64,000 nt of DNA from Streptococcus sp. oral taxon 431 (GTDB taxonomy: Bacteria > Bacillota > Bacilli > Lactobacillales > Streptococcaceae): NCBI RefSeq assembly GCF_001553685.1, contig NZ_CP014264.1, positions 256,001-320,000 of the forward strand, written 5' to 3'. The notes under the pieces are model-generated. The model did no database searches. It was not told the DNA's origin and saw nothing but the letters and a program-made list of their open reading frames with translations. Below are positions 27,115 to 37,624 of this stretch, in pieces (within the stretch, counting starts at the first letter, position 1; every line of letters begins with the position of its first letter). Position numbers and translations under genes: made by a program.

Positions 27115-28045
27115 AAGTGTTAAAAGAAGATTCTTTCATTTTGTTTTTTGATTCTTCAATGGATAGAAAGATCATTGGGATGATAATCAAAATCATAGCC
27201 AGTAGCAGATACCCATCCAAGACTAAACCTAGAAAGAGAACGCTTAGAATAGCAGATGATAAAGGTTCGCTTGCACTGACGACTGACACCACCAAGGGAG
27301 AAACGAGCGAGACAGCCTTCATCGATAGGAAGAAAGCAAAGGCTGTTCCCAAAAAGGCAATAGTCAAACAAATACAGATACTGATGGCATCAACCTGAAA
27401 GCTAATCTTATAAACAGGGTAGAGAAAATTACTAAAAATCCCAGCGATAATCATTCCCCAGCCAACAGTAGGCACAAAACCGTATTTTTTAGCAAAGCGT
27501 TGGGGTAAGATGACATTAAACATGACACCTAGTGCACTGAGAAGTCCAGTTAATAAAGCGATAGGAGTGATGGATAACTTAGAGAGATCGCCTTTGGTAG
27601 CCATCAAAAAGACCCCAACCATAGCGACCAAGACATAAAAAATAGCACTTTTAGAAGCTTTTTTCTTGTAGATGATGCGATTGTAAAAGAGGATAAAGAC
27701 AGGACTGATAAATTGTAGGATGGTTGCAGTTGTAGCGTTGGAGTACTCCACACAGAGATAGAAAAAATACTGAACGGAGAAGATTCCTAAGATAGCATAG
27801 GCCAGAAAAGGAAGGTAATTGTTTCGATTTTTCCAGATCTCGAAGAGCTGGAACCGGAGTTTTATACTAGATAAGACGATTACGAAACTACCAGCGACGA
27901 GTAGACGCATAGAAGTAATCCACCCTGAAGATACTTGATAATGTGAAAAAAAGTACTCTCCTAAAATTCCGCAGATCCCCCAGATCAAGCCAGATAGGAG
28001 AGAATAAATGGTTCCCTTAAAAATATTCTTTTGATATTTATTCAT
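27113..28045 (-). CDS. EamA/DMT-family transporter
   Basis: A 310-residue membrane protein with ten predicted helices arranged as two EamA repeats (about 12-145 and 155-295), the drug/metabolite transporter superfamily. Typical motifs are GLIWGICGILGEYF near the N-terminus, ATTATILQFISPVFILFYN at the end of repeat one and SPLVVSVVSASEPLSSAIL in repeat two. Direction and substrate (metabolite or amino-acid exporter) cannot be specified. A candidate extended -10, TGG-TACAAT, ends only six bases before ATG 28045, suggesting a leaderless message. Confidence 0.92.
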   Translation of the reverse strand: MNKYQKNIFKGTIYSLLSGLIWGICGILGEYFFSHYQVSSGWITSMRLLVAGSFVIVLSSIKLRFQLFEIWKNRNNYLPFLAYAILGIFSVQYFFYLCVEYSNATTATILQFISPVFILFYNRIIYKKKASKSAIFYVLVAMVGVFLMATKGDLSKLSITPIALLTGLLSALGVMFNVILPQRFAKKYGFVPTVGWGMIIAGIFSNFLYPVYKISFQVDAISICICLTIAFLGTAFAFFLSMKAVSLVSPLVVSVVSASEPLSSAILSVLFLGLVLDGYLLLAMILIIIPMIFLSIEESKNKMKESSFNT

Positions 28046-28080
28046 ATTGCTATTGTACCATGAAACGAAGAAAGAAAAAA

Positions 28081-28113
28081 GAGAGTTGAGAAAATCATTT
28101 CTTTCCCACTCTC
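28081..28113 (-). terminator. pbp1b terminator
   Basis: On the minus strand GAGAGTGGGAAA (28113-28102) pairs with TTTCTCAACTCTC (28093-28081) with wobble/mismatch, followed by TTTTTTCTTT. Confidence 0.78.
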
Positions 28114-28127
28114 AATGATTGTGCTAG

Positions 28128-30665
28128 TTAGCGCCGTTGATTGCTACTTCTGTTATTGGAACTAGAGCTACTATTATTGTTCCCGTTACTATTAGAAGTA
28201 TTATTACGATTATTACTATTATTGTTGTTATTGTTACTGTTACTGCTACTGCTATTGTTTGATGAGGAAGAAGATACTTTTGGCAGACTTCCTAAAATGG
28301 TGTTCCAGGCATTTTGGTAGTCAGAATCGCTTCCACCAATAGCGAATTTATAAGTGGTAGTCGGTGCGCCAGCTTGGTTAGCCCAGTAGCTAGTCACCGT
28401 TTCTCCGCTTAGATTAATTTCTTTCCCATTGATAGTCACCTTTCCTGGCTTTTGACCAGTTGATTTGAGGACTTGTGATGAAGTGACGCTTGAATCGAGT
28501 TTGAAACGTTCTGAACCCCAAGCAGAGGGAGATGCTTGCTGGATGGCATTTACCAAATGAGCCATATATTTTGCATTGCGGTAGTAAGCTCCCTGGGCTA
28601 GAGGGCTGTTATCATCATGTCCAACCCAGCCTCCAAGGGTTAATCTTGGAGTAGAGACCATTAGCCACATATCCCCTTCTTCATTGGTTGTACCAGTTTT
28701 TCCGATCCAGTCAGCACCTGCTAGACTGGAATTGATAGAAGTCAGATCCGTTTGGAAGCTTGTAGTGACTCGAGATGAAAGCACATCTCTTAGCAAACTC
28801 TGCATAATGGTTGCAGTAGCTTTAGAGTAAACTTGGATGGGTTTAGCCTGATGTTCATAGAGAACCTCACCACTCGTTTTCTCAATTTTTGAGATCATGT
28901 ATTTCTTATGATAGGTACCATTGTTAGCTAGCGTTTGGTAGCCATTGGTGTGCTGGGCTACAGTAACTTCAATTCCTCCTCCCATAGGAAGACTTTCAAT
29001 GCCATATTCTGGGATTTCATAACCCATTTTTTCCATATAAGAACGGACATCAACCCCTTTTTCACGGAGCATTCTGTAGGTCCAGTAAGCTGGGATGTTC
29101 CAAGAATAGTTGAGAGCTTCTTTAAGGTCTATCATGGCTGTTCCAGGACTGTTGACATGCATAATCGGAGTTCCGTTAGAGAAGTTTGTTGGATAGTTTG
29201 AGAGGATGCTAGCACTTCCCATAAGCCCTTGGTCGATAGCAATACCGTAGGCCAAGAGTGGCTTGGTAGTAGAGGCAGGGGAACGCTTGGTATCAAAGGC
29301 GTGATTGTTTTGATTGGTCTGATAATCTCGTCCACCTACAAACCCTAAAATCGCACCAGTTTGATTGTCCATCAAGACATTCCCGACTTCAGGTTGACCC
29401 GAGCTATCATTTAGAAGGTATCCGTAGTTTGTTACGGCATTTTGCATAGCAGTATGAATCGTTTTATCGATGGTAGTTGTAATTCGGTAACCACCGTTTT
29501 GGATTTCTTTTTCAGCCAATTCTTGATAAGATTTTCGGATAGATTCGTTCTGTAGTTCTTGGTCAGAAACATTGTCCTTTTGCACCAGATAATCATACAT
29601 AATCTTGGTAGCCTCATCGAGTGCAGTGAAGTAGAGGAAGCCTTTAGAAGTTACGCTGGCATTTTCTGCTGGCAAGAAATCTTGCTTAATGTCATAATCC
29701 TTGTAGGTTTCATAGTCTTCCTGGCTGAGGACTCCTGTTCGATACATATTGTAGAGAACATCTTTTGAGCGCTTAATACCGAGTTCAATATCTTCTTCGC
29801 TCTTCATCTCCCCAGTAGACTCATAAGGTGAGTAGGAAATAGGGCTTTGTGGTAAACCTGCTAGGAAAGCCGCTTGAGGAATGGTTAGTTTGCTTGCATC
29901 CACCCCAAAAATCCCTTTGGCAGCTTGTTGAGCCCCTGCGATATTTTGACCTTTATTGTTACGACCAAAAGGAGCAACGTTGAGATAGGTGGTTAGGATT
30001 TCGTCCTTGCTCATGGCTCTTTCCAAGGCCAAGGCGTCAACGATTTCACTGGCTTTACGGGCAAGCGTAGGAGCATCACCAACTACTTGTTGTTTGATGA
30101 GCTGTTGTGTTAGGGTAGATCCTCCACTGGAAGAGCCAAGTCCGATGAATTTTCCTAGACTGGCACGAATAACCGCTTTAGGAACGACACCGTTGTGCTC
30201 TGCAAAGTGTTCATCCTCGGTTGCAACGATAGCTTGCTTGAGGTTATCTGAAATGGCATCTGATGATACAGATGTGCGAAGTAGATCGCTTTCGATAGCG
30301 CTAATCATGGAACCATCTGCATAGCGGATTTCAGAGATGGATGAAATATTATTGACCTGCTTGATCAAATCTTCTGTTTGAGGGACACTAACCTGATCAA
30401 AGAGAGAAACAGCATACCCCAAGGCAACCCCTGTTCCAAGGAGACCGCCAATAAAAGCTAGGATGAAAAGTGTGTTAAAAGTTGCCTTTATTCCAAGTAA
30501 AATTTTTGAAAATAAAGTCCAGATATCGAATGGTGTTTGCGTTTGCTTTTTCTTCTTAGAATTTTTTCCACTCTTTTTCTTTGTATTCATTTTAGAAATT
30601 GTTAATTTTAGAGACCCAAGTAAGGCCAGTCCTTTTTGTTTGATTCTTGTTACATGTTTGTTCAT
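28128..30665 (-). CDS. pbp1b: Bifunctional class A penicillin-binding protein 1B
   Basis: An 845-residue class A PBP. A basic cytoplasmic tail (1-70) precedes one membrane helix ([20 protein letters not shown]). The glycosyltransferase GT51 domain contains [13 protein letters not shown] and the transpeptidase domain has SPASTTKP (SxxK nucleophile), SWN (SxN) and GKTGTTNE (KTG). The C-terminus ends in about 55 residues of Ser/Asn, a flexible tail encoded by slippage-prone repeats. ATG 30665 has GTGAGGA at proper spacing; the GTG at 30677 is that ribosome site itself. An extended -10 TGG-TATAAT lies upstream. Confidence 0.96.
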   Translation of the reverse strand: MNKHVTRIKQKGLALLGSLKLTISKMNTKKKSGKNSKKKKQTQTPFDIWTLFSKILLGIKATFNTLFILAFIGGLLGTGVALGYAVSLFDQVSVPQTEDLIKQVNNISSISEIRYADGSMISAIESDLLRTSVSSDAISDNLKQAIVATEDEHFAEHNGVVPKAVIRASLGKFIGLGSSSGGSTLTQQLIKQQVVGDAPTLARKASEIVDALALERAMSKDEILTTYLNVAPFGRNNKGQNIAGAQQAAKGIFGVDASKLTIPQAAFLAGLPQSPISYSPYESTGEMKSEEDIELGIKRSKDVLYNMYRTGVLSQEDYETYKDYDIKQDFLPAENASVTSKGFLYFTALDEATKIMYDYLVQKDNVSDQELQNESIRKSYQELAEKEIQNGGYRITTTIDKTIHTAMQNAVTNYGYLLNDSSGQPEVGNVLMDNQTGAILGFVGGRDYQTNQNNHAFDTKRSPASTTKPLLAYGIAIDQGLMGSASILSNYPTNFSNGTPIMHVNSPGTAMIDLKEALNYSWNIPAYWTYRMLREKGVDVRSYMEKMGYEIPEYGIESLPMGGGIEVTVAQHTNGYQTLANNGTYHKKYMISKIEKTSGEVLYEHQAKPIQVYSKATATIMQSLLRDVLSSRVTTSFQTDLTSINSSLAGADWIGKTGTTNEEGDMWLMVSTPRLTLGGWVGHDDNSPLAQGAYYRNAKYMAHLVNAIQQASPSAWGSERFKLDSSVTSSQVLKSTGQKPGKVTINGKEINLSGETVTSYWANQAGAPTTTYKFAIGGSDSDYQNAWNTILGSLPKVSSSSSNNSSSSNSNNNNNNSNNRNNTSNSNGNNNSSSSSNNRSSNQRR
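28135..28272 (-). repeat. Ser/Asn low-complexity coding repeat at the PBP1b C-terminus
   Basis: Runs of AAC/AAT and AGT/AGC triplets encode the Ser/Asn tail. Such tracts change length by replication slippage; in-frame changes would alter only the tail. Confidence 0.75.
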
Positions 30666-30768
30666 AGAATTCCTCACTCTTTATTATTATACCATAAAAG
30701 CATCTCTTGCAAGAAATTAGGCTTAGAACAGGGCTTTGGATAGGGATTGGGTCTTGAGATTTAGATAT

Positions 30769-30800
30769 CAAAAAAGCCAGATTTAAGTTAAATCTGACTG
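30769..30800 (-). terminator. galU terminator
   Basis: On the minus strand AGTCAGATTTAA / TTAAATCTGGCT with a T6 run. Confidence 0.88.
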
Positions 30801-30813
30801 TTTGACAAATTGT

Positions 30814-31713
30814 TTATTTTTCTCCTGAAAGTTCTTTTCCAAGATCAATCAAGTAGTCCTTCAAGTGGTCTTTGACTTGTGGATGTTTAAGGGCGTATTC
30901 GATGGAAGTCTTCATAAACCCAAACTTGTCTCCGACATCGTAACGTGCACCTTTAAACTCACGAGCAAATACTCGTTGAGTTTTGTTGAGGGTGTCGATA
31001 GCATCTGTTAGTTGAATTTCATTTCCTGCACCAGGTTTTTGACTTTCGAGGATGCCGAAAATTTCAGGTGTGAGAAGGTAACGACCGATAATAGCTAAAT
31101 CACTTGGTGCGTCTTCAGGTGCTGGCTTTTCAACGAAGGTTTCAACACTGTAAAGACCGTCATTTCCTTCTCCCTGAGGAGCGATAACACCGTATGAAGA
31201 AACTTCTTCGTGTGGGACAGGCATTACGGCAATAGTAGAAGCGTGAGTCTTCTCATAATCATTCATGAGCTGCTTGGTCAATGGAACGGCCTTGTCATTT
31301 GTGATATCCATGAGGTCATCTCCAAGCATGACCACAAAGGGTTCGTTTCCAACGAAAGCTTTGGCTTGTAAGACGGCATCTCCGAGTCCACGTGGGTGTG
31401 TTTGACGGATGAAGTGAAGACGCATACCAGTTGTTTCGTCAACTAGTTTCAAAAGGTCGGTTTTTCCTTTTTCCTTGAGGTTGTATTCTAACTCGAAGTT
31501 TGAGTCGAAATGATCTTCGATAGAACGTTTTGACTTTCCTGTTACCACAAGAATATCTTCAATTCCAGATTTAAGAGCTTCTTCAACGATAAACTGGATG
31601 GTTGGTTTATCTACGATTGGCAACATTTCTTTGGCCAAAGCTTTAGTTGCAGGTAGGAAACGAGTTCCAAGTCCCGCAGCAGGGATAACGGCTTTTCTAA
31701 CTTTTTGCTTCAT
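30814..31713 (-). CDS. galU: UTP-glucose-1-phosphate uridylyltransferase
   Basis: A 299-residue nucleotidyltransferase making UDP-glucose for capsule, teichoic acid and galactose metabolism. The signature [29 protein letters not shown] (split here over the N-terminal 10-40 region), VMLGDDLMD and [20 protein letters not shown] are all intact. It follows gpsA by 21 bp and is cotranscribed with it, as in pneumococcus. Ribosome site AAAGGAAGC precedes ATG 31713. Confidence 0.97.
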   Translation of the reverse strand: MKQKVRKAVIPAAGLGTRFLPATKALAKEMLPIVDKPTIQFIVEEALKSGIEDILVVTGKSKRSIEDHFDSNFELEYNLKEKGKTDLLKLVDETTGMRLHFIRQTHPRGLGDAVLQAKAFVGNEPFVVMLGDDLMDITNDKAVPLTKQLMNDYEKTHASTIAVMPVPHEEVSSYGVIAPQGEGNDGLYSVETFVEKPAPEDAPSDLAIIGRYLLTPEIFGILESQKPGAGNEIQLTDAIDTLNKTQRVFAREFKGARYDVGDKFGFMKTSIEYALKHPQVKDHLKDYLIDLGKELSGEK

Positions 31714-31734
31714 GAGCTTCCTTTCTAACGGTGA

Positions 31735-32751
31735 CTAAGACCACTCGTTCTCTGCCTTGAACTCATTGCTCATGAGTTCAGAAACGGCATCCTTAATATT
31801 AACATTTTCATAAATAACTTGGTAGATGGCTTGGGTGATTGGCATATAAACTCCAAGTTCTTGTGCCAATTCATAGGCAGCTTTGGTTGTTGAAATACCT
31901 TCAATGACCATTCCCATATTTGCTTCGATATCTGCCAAGGCTTCGCCACGCCCAAGAGCATCTCCTGCACGCCAGTTACGTGAGTGGACAGAAGTTCCGG
32001 TAACGATTAAATCTCCAACCCCAGAAAGTCCACTGTAAGTTAATGGATTTGCTCCAAGTTTAACCCCCAGACGAGTAATTTCTGCCAGACCACGCGTGAT
32101 AATAGCAGCTTTTGCATTATCCCCGAATCCAAGTCCATGAAGGGCACCTGCACCAACGGCAATGATATTTTTAAGAGCACCAGCTGTTTCCACTCCGATC
32201 ACATCTGTATTGGTATAAAGGCGGAAGTAGTGGTTGCTAAAGAGTTTTTGAACATATTGAGCAGTCTGTAAATCTTTAGAAGCAGCCGTAATCAAGGTAA
32301 TATCACGTACAATCGTTTCTTCTGCATGGCTAGGGCCAGATACAACCACAACTTCACTACGCAACTCTTGAGGGATTTCTTCTTCTAGAATGGTTGAAAG
32401 ACGTTTGTGGCTATTGGGTTCAAGGCCTTTTGAAGCATGCATGATCACTACTTTATGATCCAAAACAGCAGCTACTTGTTGAGCTACCAATCTGGTCACC
32501 TTGGTTGGCACCACAAACAAGACGGCATCAACCCCCTTCAAGGTTTCTGCCAAATCATGATAGGCAACAATTTTTTCGTCTAATACAGTATCCTTAAAAT
32601 AGCGTTTGTTAGTATGTTGTGTATTAATTTCATCAATTTGGTCAGGAATATTTCCCCAGATACGTACTTGGTGTCCGTTGTCATTAAGAACTTGTGACAA
32701 GGCAGTACCCCAAGAACCAGGCCCTAAAACAGCGATGGTTTGTTTGTCCAT
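31735..32751 (-). CDS. gpsA: Glycerol-3-phosphate dehydrogenase [NAD(P)+]
   Basis: A 338-residue enzyme reducing dihydroxyacetone phosphate to sn-glycerol-3-phosphate for lipid synthesis. Rossmann motif [12 protein letters not shown] (GxGxxG variant, residues about 6-17), the HASKGLEP segment, catalytic [12 protein letters not shown] and SGVGDLIVT are visible. ATG 32751 follows AAGGAGGAAAAT; the longer in-frame start at 32805 lies upstream of the predicted transcription start. Promoter TGG-TAGAAT (-10 at 32789-32784). Confidence 0.97.
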   Translation of the reverse strand: MDKQTIAVLGPGSWGTALSQVLNDNGHQVRIWGNIPDQIDEINTQHTNKRYFKDTVLDEKIVAYHDLAETLKGVDAVLFVVPTKVTRLVAQQVAAVLDHKVVIMHASKGLEPNSHKRLSTILEEEIPQELRSEVVVVSGPSHAEETIVRDITLITAASKDLQTAQYVQKLFSNHYFRLYTNTDVIGVETAGALKNIIAVGAGALHGLGFGDNAKAAIITRGLAEITRLGVKLGANPLTYSGLSGVGDLIVTGTSVHSRNWRAGDALGRGEALADIEANMGMVIEGISTTKAAYELAQELGVYMPITQAIYQVIYENVNIKDAVSELMSNEFKAENEWS

Positions 32752-32783
32752 ATTTTCCTCCTTCTGAGAAAGCACTTTCCTAT

Positions 32784-32793
32784 ATTCTACCAT
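32784..32793 (-). promoter_or_regulatory. Extended -10 promoter of gpsA-galU
   Basis: Minus-strand ATGG-TAGAAT, about 32 bp before the gpsA ATG; no clear -35. Confidence 0.65.
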
Positions 32794-32896
32794 AAAAAGC
32801 CCCATCTTGCATCTATATAACTAGCTAAGATATGTCCTATTGATAGGAATCTGTATTTATCGAAGGTGATGATTCGGGAAAATCAAAAGTGGAGAT

Positions 32897-32927
32897 ATAA
32901 AAAACAGCCAGGGGGAATTGGCTGTTT
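32897..32927 (-). terminator. Terminator of the Afu/Fbp-type ABC operon
   Basis: On the minus strand AAAACAGCCAATT / GGCTGTTTT with a C-rich loop and T tract, 20 bp after the permease stop. Confidence 0.87.
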
Positions 32928-32941
32928 TAGTAGGAAAAAAA

Positions 32942-34600
32942 CTAGAGCGTAATGCTGTTATTTTTAGAAATTTTCATAAATAGTAACAAGGAAGTAACTG
33001 TTAAGATAGTGAGAATAGTAGACAAGGCTGCTGCCACACCATAATTCCCACGAAGTACTTCAGTGTAGATAGCTACGGTCATTGTTCTAGTTTTTACATT
33101 ATATAGGAGAATCGAAGTTGAAAGTTCTGAAATCATTGTTACCCATGAAAGGATTGCTCCTGAGATGATCCCTGAAAGCATCATTGGGGTTGTGATTTTA
33201 GTAAAGGTATTGAGACGGCTACTTCCCAAGCTTTCTGCTGCTTCTTCGATACTAGGAGCAATTTGTTGCAAACTTGCAACTGAAGAACGAATGGTATAAG
33301 GAAGTCTTCTGACAGATAAGGACATAATCAAGATGAAGGCTGTTCCAGTAATCATCAGGAAACCACTTCCGAAGAGGCCTGTATTGAATGAAGAGATAAA
33401 GGCAATACCGAGTACAGTTCCGGGTACGATATAAGGTACCATACTAAGACTATCGATTAAGTTGGTAAATAGGTTGCGTTTGCGAACTGCAAGGTAGGAG
33501 ATGAAGGTCGCAAAGACAACAACGAGAACCAAGGCAAGGAGAGGGATACGAATGGTATTAAAAATAGCAGATCCCATACGGCTAAAGGCAGTCTTATAGC
33601 TGTTTAGTGAATATCCTTTGACGAAAACCATACCAGATGTTTTCAGGAAGGATGTATAAATCAAGTAAACTTGAGGCAAAACAGAGAATAAGATAATGCC
33701 ATAAACTGTCACATAAATAGCAGCCATCTTCCCTTTTGTCGTTTTCTTAGGTTCAATTGGATGAAGCGAGTTCATACTGAAACTATAGCGATTTGAAACG
33801 TATTTTTGGATGAGGAAGATAACTAGGGCGATTGTAATCGCCATAATTGCTAAGGCTGATGCAAAGGCAGAGTTGCCTCCTACCTCACTGATAAACTGAG
33901 TATAGATTAATACCGGGAAGGTACGATATCCCTCACCAATCAACATCGGAGTACCAAAGTCCGAGAAGGCTCTCATAAAGACGAGGAGTGCAGCTGCTAG
34001 TAAGGTTGGAACCAAGAGAGGTAAAACGACTGTTACAATTCGTTTTAGACCGAAAGATCCCATGCTTTCAGCAGCTTCCAAGAGGGAGTTGTCGATACTC
34101 TTCATAGTCCCAGCTACGTAAAGAAAGACGAGAGGGAAGAGTTGAAGTGTAAAGACAAGCACAATACCTTTGAAACCGTAGATGTCAAGACCTGGCAAGT
34201 GAAGTGTGTTGGTTAGAAACTTTGTGATAACCCCGTTTCTACCAAGAAGTAGAATCCAAGAATAGGCACCTACAAAGGGAGCTGACATGGATGCAATGAT
34301 GATTAAAATTTGTAAAAACTTCTTTCCCTTGAAATCATACATAGAAAAAAGATAAGCTAGCAAGGTACCAACAACGACAGAGGTAATTGTGGCAGTTACA
34401 GAAACCTTGAAACTGTTGATAAGGGTTTCAGAATAGTAAGACTTGCTAAAGAAAGTCACAAAATTTTCTAATGAGAAATGACCTTCATGTACCAGTGCCT
34501 GTTTTAATACCGTAACAATTGGATAGACCAGAAAAACAAGATAAGTAAGGAAGATGAAGAAGGAAGACGCAGTCCAGATATTTAGTTTTTTACGCTCCAT
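32942..34600 (-). CDS. Afu/Fbp-type ABC transporter permease (fused double domain)
   Basis: A 552-residue permease with about twelve helices and two BPD_transp_1 domains in tandem. Each half carries an EAA loop: LLEAAESMGSFGLKRIVTVVLPLL near 172-195 and IEEAAESLGSSRLNTFTKITTPM near 435-457, which dock on the ATPase. This fused layout is that of FbpB/AfuB-type importers, named for iron but including sugar-phosphate and phosphonate members. It overlaps the ATPase gene by 11 bp. See the findings for why sugar-phosphate is favoured here. Confidence 0.92.
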   Translation of the reverse strand: MERKKLNIWTASSFFIFLTYLVFLVYPIVTVLKQALVHEGHFSLENFVTFFSKSYYSETLINSFKVSVTATITSVVVGTLLAYLFSMYDFKGKKFLQILIIIASMSAPFVGAYSWILLLGRNGVITKFLTNTLHLPGLDIYGFKGIVLVFTLQLFPLVFLYVAGTMKSIDNSLLEAAESMGSFGLKRIVTVVLPLLVPTLLAAALLVFMRAFSDFGTPMLIGEGYRTFPVLIYTQFISEVGGNSAFASALAIMAITIALVIFLIQKYVSNRYSFSMNSLHPIEPKKTTKGKMAAIYVTVYGIILFSVLPQVYLIYTSFLKTSGMVFVKGYSLNSYKTAFSRMGSAIFNTIRIPLLALVLVVVFATFISYLAVRKRNLFTNLIDSLSMVPYIVPGTVLGIAFISSFNTGLFGSGFLMITGTAFILIMSLSVRRLPYTIRSSVASLQQIAPSIEEAAESLGSSRLNTFTKITTPMMLSGIISGAILSWVTMISELSTSILLYNVKTRTMTVAIYTEVLRGNYGVAAALSTILTILTVTSLLLFMKISKNNSITL

Positions 34601-35687
34601 GGCCGACTCCTTTTATGAGATTGCGAGAACCATCTTCAGAGAAGACATTGAGTTTTTGAGTGTTGATACGCAAACGAACGCGATCTCCTTTTTTCAAATC
34701 TTCTTCAAATGTAGATTCTTCACTTACTTGGATTTTTGAAGCAAACCCTGTCTCGATGAAGTATTCAGTATTGAGTCCAAGATAGACACTATCACTAATT
34801 GTACCGTCGATTGGTCCATTTTCGTCACGAATAAATTCTTCAGGACGAATGCTGACATGAATAGCTTGTTCTTCCACCTGGTCTAATGCTGGCATACGAA
34901 GAGAGTAACCATCTTCAAAGACGATGTAAGCTCCGTCAGCTTGCTTTTCCAAACGAGCAGGGATTATGTTTGTTCTACCAATAAAGGTTGCGACAAATTC
35001 ATTTGCTGGCTTGTGGTAAAGTTCTTTCGGGCGTCCGATTTGTTGGATAACACCATCTTTCATAACGGCGATTTGGTCAGAAATGGCCATAGCTTCTTCT
35101 TGGTCGTGAGTTACGTAGACTGTTGTAATACCAACTTCGTGTTGGATTTCACGAATAGCCTGACGCATATCCAATCGAAGTTTGGCATCTAAGTTACTGA
35201 GGGGTTCGTCCATGAGGAGAACGCTAGGATTAACTGCCAAGGCACGTGCTAGGGCAACCCGTTGTTGCTGACCACCACTAAGTTTATCTGGTTTTCGGTC
35301 TGCATACTGGGCAATTTGCATCAACTCAAGGTATTTATTTGTTTGTTCGATGAGTTCGTCTTTTGGAACTTTCTTTTGCTTGAGTCCGAACGCTACGTTA
35401 TCACGCACTGTCAAATGTGGGAAAATCGCATAGTTTTGGAAAACCATCCCAATGTTTCGTTTGCTAGGTTCCATGTTATTGATTTTAGTATCGTCGAAGT
35501 AGAACTCTCCTCCTTCGATGCTATTGAAACCTGCAATCATACGAAGCAAGGTTGTTTTCCCACATCCTGAAGGCCCAAGGAGGGTGAAAAGGCTCCCCTT
35601 AGGAATAGTAACGTTTAGGTTTTCGATAACAGCTACATCGTGGTAAATTTTCTTGGCATTAATAATCTTGATCTCACTCATGGTCAA
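34590..35687 (-). CDS. Afu/Fbp-type ABC transporter ATP-binding protein
   Basis: A 365-residue importer ATPase: Walker A GPSGCGKTT, Q-loop FQNY, signature LSGGQQQR, Walker B VLLMDEPLSNLD, H-loop THDQEEA, then a C-terminal TOBE-type regulatory domain (about 245-360) as in MalK/FbpC/PotA. It energises the permease encoded downstream; the substrate-binding protein gene lies six bases upstream. Automatic annotation would call it Fe(3+) transport; the sequence itself only proves the CUT1/iron/spermidine-type ATPase group. Confidence 0.93.
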   Translation of the reverse strand: MTMSEIKIINAKKIYHDVAVIENLNVTIPKGSLFTLLGPSGCGKTTLLRMIAGFNSIEGGEFYFDDTKINNMEPSKRNIGMVFQNYAIFPHLTVRDNVAFGLKQKKVPKDELIEQTNKYLELMQIAQYADRKPDKLSGGQQQRVALARALAVNPSVLLMDEPLSNLDAKLRLDMRQAIREIQHEVGITTVYVTHDQEEAMAISDQIAVMKDGVIQQIGRPKELYHKPANEFVATFIGRTNIIPARLEKQADGAYIVFEDGYSLRMPALDQVEEQAIHVSIRPEEFIRDENGPIDGTISDSVYLGLNTEYFIETGFASKIQVSEESTFEEDLKKGDRVRLRINTQKLNVFSEDGSRNLIKGVGHGA

Positions 35688-35693
35688 CCTCTT

Positions 35694-36740
35694 TTACTGT
35701 TTAGATTGAATATCTGTAAAGATTTCGTTGTATTTTTTAACGATATCTGATTTATTTTTGATGACATAGTCATAGTCTTCAGTTAGTGTTTTAATTTGTT
35801 CGATTGGTTTCATATTTTCGCTAGTTTTAGCATTTTTACGAACAGGACGGTTAGTGGTTGTTGTACCAAGGGTGTCTTGGACTTCTTGAGAAATGATGAA
35901 ATCGATAAATTTCTTAGCGTTTTCCATGTTCTTAGCGTTTTTAATAATAGCAGCGCTAGCCGGTAGGAAGACAGTACCTTCTTTTGGATAAACAACCTTG
36001 ATGTTTGCTCCGTCGTTTAGAAGTTTCACTGCGGGGTCTTCGTAAGAAAGACCAACAGCCATTTCTCCGTCTGCTACAGCCTTGTAAACACCAGATGAAC
36101 TAGAGCCAATCTTACCATCAATCAAAGTAAAGAGATCTTTGACATAAGTCCAAGCCTTGTCATCTGTATAGCCACCTTGTGCTTGCAACATATTTGTTAG
36201 TTGAGCAAAGGCGCTAGAAGAGTTGGCTGGGTCAGCAGTTGCGATTTTTCCTTTGAGTTCTGGTTTGATGAGGTCGCTATAACCTTCAATATTCATCCCC
36301 TTAGTTAAGTCAGGATTGACGATCAAAACGCTACCGTCTAATGTGTAAGGAGTTGAGTAACCAGTTGTATTTTGATATTCTTTGATTACATTATCGTTTT
36401 CCGTTGATACGTAATTTTCAAAAAGTTCTCCGTGAGTAGCATATTGGGTATAGGAACCACCAAAGATGATATCTGCCACAGGGGCTTCTTTTTCAGATTC
36501 TAGTTTCTTAAAGAGTTCACCTGTTCCGGCTTGAATGAGTTCAACCTTGATGCCATACTTTTCTTCAAAAGCAGGAATAGTTGCTCCAATCAATCCTTCT
36601 GAGTTTGGGGAGTAGACTACTAGAGTATCGCTTCCTCCATTTTCAGTTGCCTTTTCTCCCGAAGCGTCGTCAGAAGAGCAGGCGGTTAGCCCAAAAATAG
36701 CAAGTCCACACGCAGCATAATACATCCATTTCTTTTTCAT
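35694..36740 (-). CDS. Afu/Fbp-type ABC transporter substrate-binding lipoprotein
   Basis: A 348-residue extracellular lipoprotein. The lipobox is LTAC with the modified Cys at about residue 21 (MKKKWMYYAACGLAIFGLTAC), followed by a Ser/Asp-rich linker and a type II periplasmic-binding fold (LVVYSPNSEGLIGATIPAFEEKYGIKVELI...). Relatives bind Fe(III), 2-aminoethylphosphonate or hexose phosphates; the ligand residues cannot be assigned by eye. ATG 36740 follows GGAGGTATCC; the upstream in-frame start lacks a ribosome site. First gene of the operon, with a cre-like site in its promoter. Confidence 0.92.
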   Translation of the reverse strand: MKKKWMYYAACGLAIFGLTACSSDDASGEKATENGGSDTLVVYSPNSEGLIGATIPAFEEKYGIKVELIQAGTGELFKKLESEKEAPVADIIFGGSYTQYATHGELFENYVSTENDNVIKEYQNTTGYSTPYTLDGSVLIVNPDLTKGMNIEGYSDLIKPELKGKIATADPANSSSAFAQLTNMLQAQGGYTDDKAWTYVKDLFTLIDGKIGSSSSGVYKAVADGEMAVGLSYEDPAVKLLNDGANIKVVYPKEGTVFLPASAAIIKNAKNMENAKKFIDFIISQEVQDTLGTTTTNRPVRKNAKTSENMKPIEQIKTLTEDYDYVIKNKSDIVKKYNEIFTDIQSKQ

Positions 36741-36770
36741 GATGGATACCTCCATAGTTTTGTTACCTCT

Positions 36771-36799
36771 ATTGTAAAGCAATGAAAGCGTTTTTAAAA
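36771..36799 (-). promoter_or_regulatory. Promoter of the Afu operon with overlapping cre (CcpA) site
   Basis: -10 TACAAT at 36776-36771 with a weak -35 (36799-36794). The spacer contains TGAAAGCGTTTTTA (36783-36796 as read on the plus strand), matching the catabolite-responsive element consensus TGWAARCGYTWNCW at 13 of 14 positions. Its place between -35 and -10 predicts repression by CcpA when glucose is plentiful. Confidence 0.68.
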
Positions 36800-36834
36800 C
36801 TTAAAATTCTATCCTAATGGGGTAAAATTCTCTA

Positions 36835-36867
36835 CAAAAAAGAAGAATAGTGTCTAAACTATTCTTC
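36835..36867 (-). terminator. Terminator of the YesMN-type two-component genes
   Basis: On the minus strand GAAGAATAGT / ACTATTCTTC (6-nt loop) then T6; the response-regulator stop lies inside the stem. Confidence 0.85.
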
Positions 36868-37624
36868 CAATGGATTTTAACTCTTTTGGAGAGATATGAA
36901 AGTATTTCTTAAAAACTTTACCAAAATATTTATAGTCTGAGAAGCCGACTTGTTCAGAGATTTGACTAAGAGGAGAATCAGGATACTGGCTCATCTTTTC
37001 AACGGCTTGTTTTAAACGATACTGAAGAATGTATTCGTTCAAGGTGATAGGAAAATCCTCCTTGATAACCTTGTAGAGATAACTTTCGCTATAACCTAGA
37101 TTCTCTGCAATGGTAGAAATGGTAAAGTGTTGGGAGTAGTGTTGGTGCACAAATTCGAGAATTTGTTGGATCAATTGGTTTTGAGGATTGATTTTTTGAA
37201 GAGATGTTACAAAAGTCTGATAGTCTTGTAAAAATGGATTGGTTTGGTGTTGATCCATCTTGAGGCGCAGAGTTATTTTTTCTAAACACTCTGTTAATTC
37301 TGCGACATTTATGGGTTTTGGGAGGAAGTCCACTGCTCCGAATTGCATAGCCTTTTTAGCATTTTGGAAATCATTATATCCTGAGAGGATCACTTTTTCA
37401 TAAGAGAGTGAACGAGTCGCTTCAAACATCATAAAAGCATCCATGATGGGCATGGTAATATCTGTCAGGACGATATGTGGCTTCTCTTTTTGAATCAATT
37501 CCATGCCTTCTTGTCCGTGACTTGCAGTTCCAACGACTTGAATACCTAAGGCTGAGTAGTCTACGGCGATTTCAAGCCATTTTCGGATCAGGTGTTCGTC
37601 TTCGACAATGATTAACTTAAACAT
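36854..37624 (-). CDS. AraC-type response regulator (YesN family)
   Basis: A 256-residue regulator: receiver domain (1-120) with acidic E8-D9, phospho-acceptor D55 (IVLTDITMPIMD), and a C-terminal AraC helix-turn-helix pair (about 155-253: TISTIAENLGYSESYLYKVIKEDF and ISEQVGFSDYKYFGKVFKKYFHISPKEL). ATG 37624 follows GGAAGAACGC and overlaps the kinase stop by 8 bp; the longer in-frame reading is unnecessary. With the YesM-type kinase it probably controls the ABC operon located directly downstream on the same strand. Confidence 0.93.
   Translation of the reverse strand: MFKLIIVEDEHLIRKWLEIAVDYSALGIQVVGTASHGQEGMELIQKEKPHIVLTDITMPIMDAFMMFEATRSLSYEKVILSGYNDFQNAKKAMQFGAVDFLPKPINVAELTECLEKITLRLKMDQHQTNPFLQDYQTFVTSLQKINPQNQLIQQILEFVHQHYSQHFTISTIAENLGYSESYLYKVIKEDFPITLNEYILQYRLKQAVEKMSQYPDSPLSQISEQVGFSDYKYFGKVFKKYFHISPKELKSIGRIV

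Noticed and set aside
26387..27151. Plus-strand 254-codon frame opposite dapH
   Set aside because: Antisense shadow of the hexapeptide repeats; composition (Asn/Thr/Ser/Asp) is unnatural and dapH is certain.
32942..36740. Confident Fe(III) transporter assignment
   Set aside because: The name rests on family labels only; promoter and regulator context point to a carbon source, so the operon is left as Afu/Fbp-type.
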